Part shown: in pieces, positions 39,868-51,012 of the stretch | Layout: every line of letters begins with the position of its first letter | Numbering within the stretch: the stretch's first letter is position 1 | NCBI GenBank assembly: GCA_002786065.1 | Contig: NHNY01000003.1 | Span: 558,001 to 622,000, forward strand | DNA from: Microcyclospora pomicola | Lineage: Eukaryota > Ascomycota > Dothideomycetes > Capnodiales | Length of the DNA stretch: 64,000 nucleotides | Direction: 5' to 3' | The notes under the pieces: generated by a model | Databases searched by the model: none | Seen by the model: only the letters and a program-made list of their open reading frames with translations | Told to the model about the DNA's origin: nothing | Translations under genes and position numbers: made by a program

Positions 39868-40679
39868 ATGTCTCTCCCCTCCAAACTCGAAAACAAGATC
39901 GCGCTGGTCACCGGCGGCTCCAAAGGCATCGGCAAGGCGACCTCGCTCGCGCTCGCCGCCGCCGGATGCTCGGTCGTGATCAACTACAGCTCGGACGAGA
40001 AGGCTGCCAACGACGTGGTGGCGAGCATTGGCGCCGACAAAGCACTCGCCGTCAAGGCCGATGCCAGCAGCATCCCCGGCATCGAGTCGCTGGTCAAGCA
40101 GACCGTCGATCGGTTCGGGCGCATCGACGTGCTGGTCGCCAGTGCGGGCATTCTCCCGATGAAAGATCTTGAGCACACGACTGAGGCCGACTTCGATCGG
40201 ACATTTGCGGTTAATATCAAGGGGCCGTATTTCCTCGCACAGGTACGTTACCCTTTCCTTTGAACTACATGATTGAGCAGTGAGATCAATACTAACACTT
40301 CTCCCTACAGAAAGCAGTACCACACATGCCCGCCGGCTCCCACATCGTGCTGCTCTCCACGACCCTGACCAAAGCCTCGACCGTGCAGCCGGCCTATCTG
40401 CTCTACAACGCAACCAAAGGCGCGATCGAGCAGATGACGCGCGTACTGTGCAAAGATGTCGGGCGCAAAGGCATCTTCGTCAACGCCGTGGCGCCCGGTC
40501 CGACAGGCACCGAGCTGTTCTACGAAGGCAAGAGCCCTGAGATGCTCAAGGCGATCGCAAACTTCAACCCACAGGGCCGCATTGGGACGCCCGAGGAGGT
40601 CGCGGAGAGTATCGTGTACCTGAGCGGGTCGGCGTGGATGTCGGGGCAGGTGGTGGCGGTCAATGGTGGTATGGCATAG
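39868..40679 (+). CDS. Short-chain dehydrogenase/reductase (SDR, classical)
   Basis: Two exons, 39868-40242 and 40311-40679, intron 68 bp (GTACGT, ACTAAC branch, TACAG); 247 aa. The cofactor site TGGSKGIG (15-22) and ASAG motif are present, as are a Ser at 141, Tyr157 and Lys161 (YNATK), so the catalytic set is complete. The C-terminal VAVNGGMA end is typical of classical SDRs such as ketoacyl or polyhydroxynaphthalene reductase-like enzymes and glucose dehydrogenase-like proteins. Asn-Tyr-Ser after the second strand suggests NADP(H) preference. The substrate cannot be read from the sequence. A TATA box lies upstream and the next genes do not suggest a pathway. Confidence 0.9.
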
Positions 40680-41331
40680 GTTTCGTGCTTTGGTATCTAG
40701 ATCGATAGCGCCAAGAGTAACGACATGACAAGATTGCCTGGGCGAAAGTGGACTGCCCTGTCGAAATAAACATTTAATTCAGCATCATTGCCGCAGCAAG
40801 GCGTGAAGTCTGTGAGACCACGAAGAACGTAACGCCAAGCCTGTCGCTGAAGAGACATTCACGTCGCAAAGAACCACAGCAATAAGCGGCGGCATCATGC
40901 AGCCATCTGTTGAGTGGAAGAGGGGTTGTGCAATCACAGAGCTGTTCTATTCAGAAACATAGCGCGTGAATTCGAGTCCGGGTGTCAGAAAGTGAAGCGA
41001 GAGAAGCTTGGGGGTCGATCTTCCGCTTCGTCCCGACTTCACTCCTCCAAACATATCCTACAGCTCTGTAAAGGTTAGTAGTGGCATGCATATTTGGCCA
41101 CTCGACAAACGTCGCATGATCCGGCATGTAGCAGCGATATCTTTTTGTGGCCACAGTCAAGCGCGCTTGTCAAGAATGATGTTCATGTTTGTGGCGAGAG
41201 AAAGTTCATTGTGAATGCTCAGCCTAGGTAAGCTACAAACGAGCTCGAATTGACAGCGGTGTGACCCAATTCCTAGTCTAGTGATGTGCAACGTCTTCGA
41301 ACCCAGTTCTTGAATCTTTTCAGGGCCTGGT
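40680..41331. other. Intergenic region, nothing recognised
   Basis: About 650 bp between the 3' ends of the dehydrogenase and the BTB gene. Only short frames without coding character. Confidence 0.5.
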
Positions 41332-42269
41332 CTATGAAGACAGATCACTATCTGAAGAAGAAGTCTCAAGCAGGTTCTGCTCTTCCTCGGTGTACACAAG
41401 GGGACCGGGGGCGTGGCATAAAAGACAATGTCTTTGGCTGATGTTTTCGCCATAAGTATTTTCGAGCTTCCGCTTACACCCCGAGCATGTGTACCAGAAG
41501 TTCTTGGAGCGAGCCTTCATCAAGCCAACGGCGAACTCGGTACGGAACAGCGGTGTCGAGTACATCATTCGACGAAAGCCTTTATGGCCTGGCATAAGCA
41601 ATAGCTCCTCAGCATGTCCCTGACATAGCTCCATGATGACAGCCTTGATGGCAAAGTGGTCGTGGGAGCCTCCGTCAGAATAGATATGTTCAATCACTTT
41701 TGCGAATCCCTGAGTCTGCCAAGCTCGCTCAGCATGAGTCGCGAACTTCCGAGCAGCCACGGCTTCAAGGCTGACGACTTGATATGTTTCAGCCAGGCAT
41801 GACACGCCCGTGTTGAATTGCATGGCTGCTACACTGTCTTGCGAGTCCCCGAAGGTATCGCTGTAGTTGGATTTGTACATGAACTGGAGCATTGCTTCGA
41901 CATATTTCGGAGAAGAATCGGTCAACTCAATGCGAGATGCAGGACGACCCTGCCAAGTGGTGTCAGATCCAATACTGTCCTGCGTTTGGGAAAGACCTTC
42001 TGTTTACCATTAGATCGACGTCTGTCACTATGCCGTTCAGGTGACACGTCGACAAAGAGTGGATCACCATCTTGTGTACAGGCCAAGCTTCACCTTGGGC
42101 AGATGATAGTCAAGTCACAATGCTCTCCCTTGGTGAATGCTCTGAATGCTGATTAGAATCTGACCGTCTCAAGGCGAAAGGTCACGCGGGCTTGTCCTTA
42201 CTTTGCTAGATCTGACTGCAGACGACGCTGAAGAATTTGTGCATGGTCTCCGTGGCCCTGATACGCCAT
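41332..42269 (-). pseudogene. BTB/POZ-domain gene, probably frameshifted
   Basis: Coding pieces in order on the minus strand: 42269-42202 (MAYQGHGDHAQILQ...), 42141 to about 42095 (AFTKGEHCDLTIIC), about 42095-42008 (GEAWPVHKMVIHS), and 41949-41332 (GRPASRIELTDSSPKYVEAM...). Introns of 60 bp (42201-42142, GTAAGG..TTCAG) and 58 bp (42007-41950, GTAAAC..GGCAG) fit. Together these give the BTB order: DLTIIC, then VHKMVI, then IELTDSSPKYVEAMLQFMY. But the second and third pieces lie in different frames with no intron to join them, and the middle of the fold (normally CxxSxFF..A) is weak. The 197-residue tail has CSGCKRKL with CLLCHAPG, a possible zinc knuckle. An extra base near 42095 or a sequence error explains the data. 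BTB proteins of this type are often adaptors; nothing specific can be said. Confidence 0.6.
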
Positions 42270-42780
42270 GTTGGATGTTGAGGCGCTTGTCGGTCTGTCA
42301 GTTGTGTAGTTGACAACGAAGGAGATACGAGGAGTGGTGTCGAAGGGCAAATTCCAGTGCGGAAGAGTGGCATTGTCGCCAAGCCTTTCACATGCGAGGA
42401 AGCTAGAATGTTTCGTGACGTTTGCGAGGAATGGAAGCAGTACTGTCGAGACTCAACTGGATCCCCGATAGGACGTATCAATGAATGCAAAGAAGGGCAT
42501 CAGCACGATCGAGTTGCTCATACCAAACTTCGACCCATAACCATCGGAGAAGACCTAGCACGAGAGAAGAAGCAACTGGGTTACAGGCATAACTAATATC
42601 GTTGACCTGTATCCGCAGTCAACATAACCCATTTTGTATCATGATAACATCTCTCCACGTAACCTCCACCCCGGTGCTGTTTTGGACATGTACTCCAAGA
42701 GTTCCTTGACGCCACTCTTTTCAAGATCCCAACCCAAACCTCTACCTGACAAGAAGAATGCTAAGGTAGCCAGGTCACCC
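42270..42780. other. Intergenic region, nothing recognised
   Basis: About 510 bp between the BTB gene start and the end of the small hypothetical gene, both on the minus strand. A 79-codon plus frame (42357-42596) is present but has no partner or known domain. Confidence 0.45.
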
Positions 42781-43212
42781 TCAAGACTGAGTCGCATGAC
42801 GAGGCGACAGACGCGGATCCACAGACTCCTCCAGGCGGTACATAGGATTATGTCGCTGGACGTCACCTGCTCGATGAACCAATGTCAGCAATGGCGACCA
42901 TATCAAGGTATGAACCGAGTCTGGTAGCCACGAACCTGTAACGATCGCCTTCCAAGTGGACGTCGAATGTGAAGAGGTTGATTTTTGCTCAGACTTGAAC
43001 ATGGCCTTCAACGAGGACATCTTGCTGGACGATTTGGGCGGCGAAGAAACGTCTTTTTCGCGGACCTGATAGGCGGCTTTGTTCAGGATGGCTTCTGAGT
43101 ATGCCGGAAGCTGCTCGGATGCTCGGCGGAAAGGGGTTGCCTCGAGAGCGCGTTGGTGGTCGCGTTGGAGCTGCGAGTAGTCGATGATAGGGCAGGGGGC
43201 GGCGCCAGGCAT
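42781..43212 (-). CDS. Small hypothetical protein with optional in-frame intron
   Basis: ATG at 43212 (an upstream in-frame ATG lies at 43242). The frame is open to the stop at 42781. A likely intron, 42935-42867 (GTTCGT donor, TTGCTGACATT branch, GAGCAG acceptor, 69 bp), is a multiple of three, so spliced (120 aa) and retained forms both read through. The protein starts MPGAAPCPIIDYSQLQRDHQ, then EATPFRRASEQLPAYSEAIL, a Ser/Lys-rich middle and an end RLEESVDPRLSPRHATQS. No known domain, signal peptide or membrane segment. Function unknown. Confidence 0.55.
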   Translation of the reverse strand: MPGAAPCPIIDYSQLQRDHQRALEATPFRRASEQLPAYSEAILNKAAYQVREKDVSSPPKSSSKMSSLKAMFKSEQKSTSSHSTSTWKAIVTGSWLPDSVHTLIWSPLLTLVHRAGDVQRHNPMYRLEESVDPRLSPRHATQS

Positions 43213-43242
43213 GCTGAGTGGAGTGTTTAGGAAGTGTGGCAT

Positions 43243-44683
43243 GTATTGACTGATATGGTTGGCATGGAGAGGTTGATTGTAGGAATGTTGGTGGAGGTGA
43301 TTTCAGATCTGTATGTCAGAGTGTGTAGTGATTGTGATATCAGCGATAGGAAAGGAAGAGTGGGCAGCTACATATATATCCAATGCCTCCATCATGAATT
43401 CACGGCCACCTACGAGAGAATCCTTCAGGCGACACGATGAACGATCAGCTGCACAGCATGCGGCTGTTGACGACGCGATTCCGTGCTATACCATGATTAA
43501 GCAAGGTACAGTGATGAGAGACCTTCGCGTCATCCGACCACACCAATCACATGCGGGCGGCACAGCCTAGCAGATCAGTCATACTGAAAGGTACCAACGA
43601 AACGTTGATGTTGGACGCCATTGGGAAGGATTCATTGGACGCACGACTTGTGATGTCGAAGTGATTCATCCTGACATGCGCTGATCACTGCTTGAAGTGA
43701 AGTCGAGGATGAACTCCGGAGTCCGAATTCCGCTCCTTCAGCTCGACTCCAGGCGATCACAAATGAGTGAGTCCCGTTTTCGTTCAACTCCGTATACATG
43801 TATTTGATCAATAAGTATATATGACGATGCAAATATAACGTTGGGACTTCCGCAAACACAAATCATCGACTGCGGAGTGAGTCACGCAAAGTCTTCAGCT
43901 GACGAGACATACATAACAGCATGGTACATAGGCGCTATGGTGCGCTAAAACAAGCATTAGATGTTCGTTAGTGTCTCGATAAGCGCAAGTCGGACCATTG
44001 CCCTATCCATTCCAAACGCCGCAGACTGTTGCTTGATGATGGTGGAGCTCCTAGATCCGACACACGACTTCGCCGTATTCGTCCTCAAGCATATGGTCTT
44101 TCTGCTTGGATGAACCTCCAACCTAAATCGTCACAAAATAAACAGTGGAAGTTGTGGTACGGCAGCCTGCAGTGCATTCGAGGGACCATTCGAGGTAAGC
44201 TTAGGTATTCTGGGGAACGGGGTTCGGGATCCAGCTTCAGCTCCAACACACCGGAGTCACCGCGCTCCAAAGCTGAGGTATGCATGTTTCGCCAACACTG
44301 TCACGGTAATCCTTCATCTGCCTGTCAGTCCAAGTCTGAGAGCTGCTGCAGATGGAGCGCTGCACAATTGATGCCGCCTACGAGCTCAATCACGGCGACT
44401 ACGCGCAAGCTCACGCGTAACCTGCTGCAGCTGTATAGGCATCCAGCTTGTACTCAGCCTAATTGGCCTTCCAGGTCTCATTGACTTTGTTGCTGCCTGA
44501 GACACACACGCGGCTGTGCTTGACCAGACCAGTCGGCATACCGTATGGATAGACAGCGTCCACAGCCATCTATGCAACTCCTGCAACATCATGAATCCTG
44601 CCTTGCAAGACCATGACCAAATCTCTCCACAGACGAAGCCGCTGGCCTCGCTGGATGACGGAGCGACGCATTCGGCCGGGAAC
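43243..44683. other. Intergenic region of about 1.4 kb, no gene seen
   Basis: Upstream of both the small hypothetical gene (minus) and the Zn2Cys6 regulator (plus). Open frames are short and lack coding character. It likely holds the promoters of both genes. Confidence 0.5.
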
Positions 44684-47048
44684 ATGACGTCCTCGCAACC
44701 GTATCGAAGGAACGGGAAGCCGTTTGCTTGCGAGCCCGTGTGTAGATTGTCTGCTCCTGCCTGATCAACGCGTCAAAAACACTGACAATCCTTGCAGTGT
44801 CGACGCGGTAAACTACGATGTGACCACAACAGTCCGGTGTGTGGTCGGTGTGCGCGTCGAGGAAAACGAGCGCAATGTTATTATCACCCAGCGCCATTGA
44901 CCAAGCCTCGCGAGGCGCCAGGTCCTGCGAACGCTTCGCTTACTCCTTCCGACTCATCTGCTTCTGTTCAAGCATCATCCAAGCGCGTGCCGGAGCCGCA
45001 GGTTGGACTTGCTAGTCCTCCCCTGAGCAACCGCACCTCCAGGAACGATCCCGGGCAGAGTGAATTGTCGCTGGCCCCAACTCCGGATATCATTTCCCCA
45101 ACTCAGCAGTACCTCCCGATTCCGCATCTAGCGCAGGCCGGATACGGGCTCTCTAAGCCTCCAGTAGCGGGTCAAAACACTGGAGATGCTAGTATGGCTC
45201 TCCGAGATGACAAACTGGGCTTTCTGGGACCGACCAGCTATTCGGCCATATTCAACGAGAATCCCATCAGCCTCGAGTCCGAAGCAGAAGAAGAAGATGT
45301 GCAGGATATGCCGCCATTGAATGTGAAAAAGATCCGTCAAGGCGCTGAAGTGCTCGGTCTTCTTCGCGATTTACCGTTGTACGAGAAGTTCACACAAAGA
45401 TGGATGGAGTCAGCCGCCGTGCTTCGACCGATGTTTCAGATGTGGCTCGAAGATCTGTGGTCCGAGTTCGGTCGTCTCCTTGTTGATGCCGAACCTGCTC
45501 AATTGTACAGCCTGTCAGAACTTGTATGGCGCAACACGAGACGCACGCTGAAACTACATGGGCAGATGTCAGCGCATGAGTGGGCGAAATCTGTCTCGGG
45601 GAGGAACTTGCGTTGGGAGGTCGTCGGCGTCATTCTCTCCGTAACAGGCTGTGTCGCTGTAAACCTCAGCGACTGGGACAGTATATTCGACAATATCCGC
45701 GATCGGTACGTCGATAAGCCCAAATTTGCAGAACGAATGAGGAAAGCCTCCGAGTTTTGCCAGTGTTTCTGCTATGAGAGCGAGGTGCTCAATGATCTAA
45801 CCCTTGCTTTCATGTACGAGGACCTCATTCTCGTGGTGTGTGTGAAAGGTGAAGGTACCTACATCACATGGCAACGCACTGGTGAAGTATGTGACGCTAT
45901 CGTCGCCATGGGCATACATCAAGGTAATTACGTTGATGCCAAAACACCGTTCTGGATGTCGGAACTCAGGCGTAAGATCTTCATCTCTGCATACGGCCGT
46001 GACAAGGTTACCGCGACATTCCTTGGTCGGCCGCCACGACTCTCGTACCGATATTGTAAGATGGAGATGCCCTTAGACCTTCCTGGTCGAGACGTCTTCC
46101 ATGCTGGCCCAGGTCTCGATGCCGCTATAGCTGCGCTTGACTCGAACGGCTGGAATACCACAGGCGCTCTGCAGCGAACGACATGGCTAAGAGCCTGGTT
46201 CCAGCATTGCCGAATCCGCGAGGAGATCTTGGAGATATCCTTAGGATCCGACGACCATGATCTGCTGGGAAGGACCCAGACTATACGGGAAAAGCTCGAA
46301 AGTCTGCACGCGACCTATCCAAGCTTCATGCGATTGGCGCCCGAGGATGTCCTCAAGAAGAGTGAACGTCAATCACCGGGATCTTGTCTGAATGCAATCT
46401 TCCTCATCAGCGTACACGCTGGCTTGATGCATACTGAGTTCTTGCTGCAACGGGCTCTGATCAACCGCCGGAAACACAGCTATAAGGAGCTCATTCCCGT
46501 CTCGAGACAGATCTTGTCCTTGGTGCTGCTGGCTCAATCACGACGAGACTTCTTCAGGGACTTTCAATTCGATTTAACATACCTTGTAAGTTCATTTCAT
46601 GAGTACAAGCACGTTGCGATGCTGAGACTGATTCTTCTAGCTTGTCGCCCATGGCCTTCCCGTCGCTGGCGTTCTAGCGGTGGAGCTGCTGAGACAAGAG
46701 CAGTCTCGCCAGTACACCCCCGACGTCCTCCCTCGCTCAGAGACTATTCAGGACCTGAGCGTCTTCATCTCTGCGCTCGCTTTGGTCAACCCGGGCGAAG
46801 GTAACTACAGCGTCTGCAATCAAGGTCGACGAGCACTGCGGCGCATACTCGATCAGATCCTCAGCCCACATCCCCTGGCCCTAGCCCGCGGCGACGGTGA
46901 TCCGAGCCAAACCCCGACCATGTTTGATGAGATGAATCTGTACTTCCCGACCGCTAACGATGCTGATTTCTTTCAATGGCTCGAGAACGTCGACTGGGAT
47001 AAATCGGGGAACATGATCCCCTCTGGGGAAGGACTACCTTCTGCGTAA
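44684..47048 (+). CDS. Zn2Cys6 fungal transcription factor with fungal-specific middle domain
   Basis: Three exons, 44684-44737, 44798-46585 and 46641-47048 (749 aa). The first intron (60 bp, GTGTGT..TTGCAG) splits the zinc cluster, joining ACEP to CRRGKLRCDHNSPVCGRC and then AQC, a complete Cx2Cx6Cx6Cx2Cx8C binuclear cluster. An in-frame ATG further upstream (about 44591) would add some 30 residues. A disordered Ser/Pro linker follows. Residues from about 210 hold the fungal-specific transcription factor domain: EKFTQRWMESAAVLRP, then YITWQRTGEVCDAIVAMGIH and LRRKIFISAYGRDKVTATFL. The last intron (55 bp, GTAAGT..TCTAG) restores LVAHGLPVAGVLAVELLRQ, conserved near the end of this family, and the C-terminus is acidic (FFQWLENVDWDKSG), possibly an activation region. 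Targets are unknown. Confidence 0.87.
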
Positions 47049-47320
47049 ACCCACGACTGATATACCATTCTTAAAAGGTCGCCCGATAGTGCGTACTTGT
47101 CGAGCAAATGAATGATGACGTTATGAAGTATACGATCACAACTACGATAATACATGGGGTGGTCATTATATGAGATCTAATAGGGTTGGTTCTTCGGCAT
47201 GTACTTCATAGTTGCTGCCCAAAGCGCACTTTGTATGTATGATACATTTCTTATACATGCGCTCAAACGCAACCAAAACTTGCCAAGCACATCCGTGCTG
47301 GCTGACGGAACCGGTATTTG

Positions 47321-48260
47321 CTATGACATATTTCGTCTCCAAGCACGGTTTGCAAGCTCTTCAATCTCCTTCACCTCGACCGGCCCATTGACTGCCTCAT
47401 CTGCCAGACTCTCCACGACCGCCTCGGCCACCAAGTCGGCCTTGAGCGGCTTTGACCCTCCCGCCCCCATCAGCCACGTCAAGTTCCCACCCGTCAAGCT
47501 GTTGGCCAGAAACCCGCCGTAGGTGACCGCAGCCATGGGCATCGTGAAGCTCCGCGAGCTGTCGTACAAGAATCCCGGCCGTATGAACACAGATCGCATT
47601 CGCGGGAACTCGCTCGCGATCGTGCTCTCCGCCTCGCGCTTCGTCGTGATATACCGGCCCGGCAGCACCGGCGCACCCGCCGCAGCGGAGATGTACGCAA
47701 ACGCCGGCACCTTGGCATCCGCAGCCTCGCGCGCGAGCGTGATGGCGCTGTCTCGGTTCATCAGCTCGTACGTGATCTGGCCGTCGGGCTCGCCGCTTTC
47801 GATCTTCTGGCCGGGCTTGCGCTCGAGCGGACGCACGCCGCTGCCGGACTTTGTTGCGCTGAAGGCGCGGCGGAGGCCCCCGACTATGGACTCTTTGCCG
47901 GAGAGCACGCCTTTGTAGTCCGCTTCGAGCAGGATGCCCATGCTGTGGACCACGGCCGTGGCATTTTCAAGGTCGGCGCTGTAGCTCTCGGGAGCGAGGA
48001 TGTTGGCGCTGCGCCAGGTGACGGAGGAGGCCCAGGCTGGAGCGGTGGTGTGGGAGGAGACGGAGGGCCAATTTGGTTCGCCGGAGCGACTACGAAATGT
48101 TAGCTGAGGAGTTTGAGTTGTTCTGGTTGGCACTGAACATGGCACACCTTATAGATGTCACATCCCAGTCGCGTGCGACAGCCGCTTTACAGATTCGACT
48201 GCCGAGGAAGCCATTGCCTCCGCAGACGACTAGCTTCTTCCGCGCAGCTGTTGTGGACAT
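47321..48260 (-). CDS. COQ11: Coq11/Ylr290c-like NAD(P)-binding protein (atypical SDR, mitochondrial)
   Basis: Two exons, 48260-48148 and 48089-47321, intron 58 bp (GTGTGC, GCTAACA branch, CGTAG); 293 aa. The first exon gives the Rossmann start KKLVVCGGNGFLGSRICKAA (GGNGFLG, about 14-20), and the second continues SRSGEPNW, then VVHSMGILLEADYKG, SAAAGAPVLPGRYITTKREAE (a Y..xxK element) and FIRPGFLYD. This order matches the NDUFA9/Coq11 branch of atypical SDRs. Yeast Coq11 associates with the coenzyme Q synthesis complex in mitochondria. A short N-terminal basic stretch is compatible with mitochondrial import. The gene is divergent from the palmitoyltransferase. Confidence 0.82.
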
Positions 48261-48562
48261 TTCGCGTACGTGTGCAGCATCAAAGAGTTGATAAGGCGCA
48301 CATCACAACGCCATTGAATATGGATTGACCAATAATTTAGACGTCATCACTTTATGCTTCGGCTAGATCCGCCAAAACGCGCTTACAGATAAAGTTCAAC
48401 GCACGCGAAAGCCATCCTGTGGCTGACATCGGCATTGCCCAGCCACCGCAGCCATCTTAGAGCATCTGATGCGATCGTCGAACTTCACTTCGCTTCTCAT
48501 TCACGTTTCGCTTCTTCACTTTACTTCCACCTCCTTCGGTCTCTTGAGGCCATAGGGCCGAC
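48261..48562. promoter_or_regulatory. Divergent promoter region, COQ11-like / palmitoyltransferase
   Basis: About 300 bp between two divergent starts. No specific regulatory motif recognised. Confidence 0.5.
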
Positions 48563-50017
48563 ATGGCCGACGGCGCCACAGGCCGCAAAACCGCTTCAAT
48601 CGCCACTGCCCGGGTCATCCCGGTGTTACTCTTCCTGATCGTCGCCTATGTCAGTTATGTGATCGTTGGACCACTCAGCATCAACTACCTCATCAATCCG
48701 CCGAACGGAGTGGAACGGCGGTTTGTTGCGGGAATCGCATTGCCGATTGCATGGTTGGTTCTTCTCCTTCCGACAGCGATTGCGTGGCTGCGATTATGTG
48801 GTGTTGTCTTGCTCGATCCGGGATATGTTCCCCAGACTGATCATGAGTGGGTGGAGGGAGAGCCACCACCACCAGGACTGGAGGACTTTTACAATCGGGA
48901 TGTCTTCGTATGTGACTCCAAAGGCCTACCGATCTGGTGCCGATCCTGCCACAACTGGAAGCCGGATCGCGCCCATCATAACCAGGATGTCGGCAGATGT
49001 ACCATGAAAATGGACCATTTCTGCCCCTGGGTGGGCGGTGTGGTGGGCGAACGGAGTCTTAAGTTCTTCTTACAATTCTTGACATACAGTCTGATCCTCG
49101 CCACCTACGGGATGATCCTGCTGGCCTTCTTCGTTCACGAGGCTCGAACGAAACAAATTCAGGATTCAAATAAAGTCCAGATGATTGTTGCGCTGGGACT
49201 GGCCGGATTCTTCGTTCTTTTCACACTGGGAATGGTGGCGAACAGCATCAACATGATTTTTCAGAATGTAACATCTGTCGAGAGCATTGGCATGGGGCCA
49301 ACTGGCACCGGGAGAGTTTTGTTGGCGGTGCTACTGCCGCCAGAGATGCAGGAGCCTGTCGAATCACTCCAGGATCCAACTCCGACATTTCGGTCGTCCC
49401 CGACCAATTCATTTGGCGGAGATAGCCAACGACCACTCACTTCTGATCTCGACGATCCATCGCATATCAGCTACTTCAGCAAAGAGCCCCGCCAGCCGAA
49501 AAACCGTCGCCCATCACAGTCAAAACATTGGAAAGGGACCATCACATACCCACTGAATCTGCCCACAAATCGCCCGCCCCTCCCTGCTCCCGTGTTCCGA
49601 ACGTTCGCAATTCTCGAGACCATGCCTGGCTCGAGTCCTTGGAATCTGGGCTCTCCTTATCACAACTTCACAGCCGTCATGGGTCCAAGCATCATCGATT
49701 GGCTATTACCAATTCGCCATTCGCCATGCTGCGACCACTCCTCTCTGATCTCGCGATATCCGCTTGGGCCAGAGTTCGAGCAATTATTGAACAATGCGGG
49801 TCTGGTACAAATGGCCCAAGACGGGAATTGGCACACCGATGATGGCGCCACCTCTCGATCGAGTAGGAGGTCCAAACGAAAGAAGCGGAGGCTGGCTGAG
49901 GGATGGCAGAATGGGGAACGTCCCGATGGCTGGGTGAGCGAGAAAGAAGTTCGACGGCACCAGCGTATGATGGAAGGCATAACGAATGGTGAGCGACGGC
50001 GGAACGGAGAAGTATGA
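48563..50017 (+). CDS. PFA5: Palmitoyltransferase, Pfa5-type (variant DHHC motif DHFC)
   Basis: 484 aa, one exon. Two N-terminal membrane segments (about 17-38 and 55-80), a cytosolic Cys-rich domain, then two more (about 172-195 and 207-232) fit the four-span DHHC topology. The Cys-rich domain reads WCRSCHNWKPDRAHHNQDVG then RCTMKMDHFCPWVGGVVGE: the catalytic motif is DHFC (Cys about 154), and two of the usual zinc-binding positions (HC and the following CxxC Cys) are Asn and Val. This reduced pattern is known for Pfa5 in yeast (DHYC), so it is a subfamily trait rather than damage. The tail (about 250-484) is Pro/Ser-rich and ends in basic, Arg-rich helices. The enzyme would S-acylate membrane proteins; its substrates are unknown. 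Confidence 0.85.
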   Translation: MADGATGRKTASIATARVIPVLLFLIVAYVSYVIVGPLSINYLINPPNGVERRFVAGIALPIAWLVLLLPTAIAWLRLCGVVLLDPGYVPQTDHEWVEGEPPPPGLEDFYNRDVFVCDSKGLPIWCRSCHNWKPDRAHHNQDVGRCTMKMDHFCPWVGGVVGERSLKFFLQFLTYSLILATYGMILLAFFVHEARTKQIQDSNKVQMIVALGLAGFFVLFTLGMVANSINMIFQNVTSVESIGMGPTGTGRVLLAVLLPPEMQEPVESLQDPTPTFRSSPTNSFGGDSQRPLTSDLDDPSHISYFSKEPRQPKNRRPSQSKHWKGTITYPLNLPTNRPPLPAPVFRTFAILETMPGSSPWNLGSPYHNFTAVMGPSIIDWLLPIRHSPCCDHSSLISRYPLGPEFEQLLNNAGLVQMAQDGNWHTDDGATSRSSRRSKRKKRRLAEGWQNGERPDGWVSEKEVRRHQRMMEGITNGERRRNGEV

Positions 50018-51012
50018 GTGTCTGCTTTTGTGCAGCTCTTCGATGAGACATGAATGTAATGAAATTCTCATGTACGACTACTACCATTGTCGTTCAATAC
50101 GTATACAGAATCATAATATAAGACCTGGCTTACTCCTATTTACTGTTCCGCTCCACATGAGGATGAATTGATGTATTATCTTGATCAGGAGGATTAGCAC
50201 TCATCTCCATTGCGAGTGACTGATGCCAGTGAACAGTTGACAGACATTGACTATTAGAATGGCTGAATCTAAAGACAGCTGTTTCATGGAGATTGTACTG
50301 ATACTCTGGAGCTATCTAAAGTGATTGTCGTGGCATCACTCATAACCATACATACATAATACGCACTGCAGAATTCCTTGGTGATAATTCCAGTTGTTAC
50401 CTTCCTAGCGTGAACGTCACTTTGACCTGCAATCGGATATTTTAACAACTGGCCAGTCCACTGGTTTCACTGATTAAGTTTGTAGTGGCTACAAGTTGCA
50501 GTCAACGCAATATAGCTGTTCAGTGGTAGGTAGACACTAGGAATGCATGGATTGATTGATCGGTCTCCAAGAATGGACAGCAATCTCAAATGGCCTACAG
50601 TGGTCTTGTGTCTGGCCCTGAACGGCGCCTCGTCTGTTCCACTGGCTGACAAGAAGCTGGGCTGATTCCGGATCCATTTCATCTCTACCACCAACATAAT
50701 CTGTGGTTCCCGCCTTGCGAAGTGTGTCATTACCAGCTTGCCGCAGTGATGGAGGCCTTTGGGCGAGACGGCCGAAAGCATATTCACCAAGTCCTGGCAT
50801 TTGCTACGACTCCGCTTGGCCTATTGATGATCCGAGAGCACGGCGGGGACCGTTGTGAGCTTCTAGTACGCACAAGCAGGGATACCTCAGCGAGCGAAAT
50901 TTCCCCACCGGCAGCGCACATCGAGATAAGTTTTTCTCTGGCTTTCTACAGGTCAGACGCTTGGCCATTTGCAATTGTGCATCGCATTCTTATGCATAAC
51001 AGCAGGATCGTA
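50018..51012. other. Intergenic region of about 1 kb, nothing recognised
   Basis: Between the convergent 3' ends of the palmitoyltransferase and SYF2 genes. A 178-codon plus frame (50722-51258) overlaps the 3' end of SYF2 antisense and has no known domain. Confidence 0.5.

Noticed and set aside
39868-47048. Secondary-metabolite cluster (dehydrogenase, Zn2Cys6 factor nearby)
   Set aside because: No polyketide synthase, peptide synthetase, terpene cyclase, P450 or transporter is present, and the genes are separated by unrelated ones.
48563-50017. Palmitoyltransferase as a decayed DHHC enzyme because zinc-ligand Cys are missing
   Set aside because: Reduced zinc ligands and a DHxC variant are known in the Pfa5 branch, the catalytic Cys is present and the frame is intact, so this is a subfamily trait.
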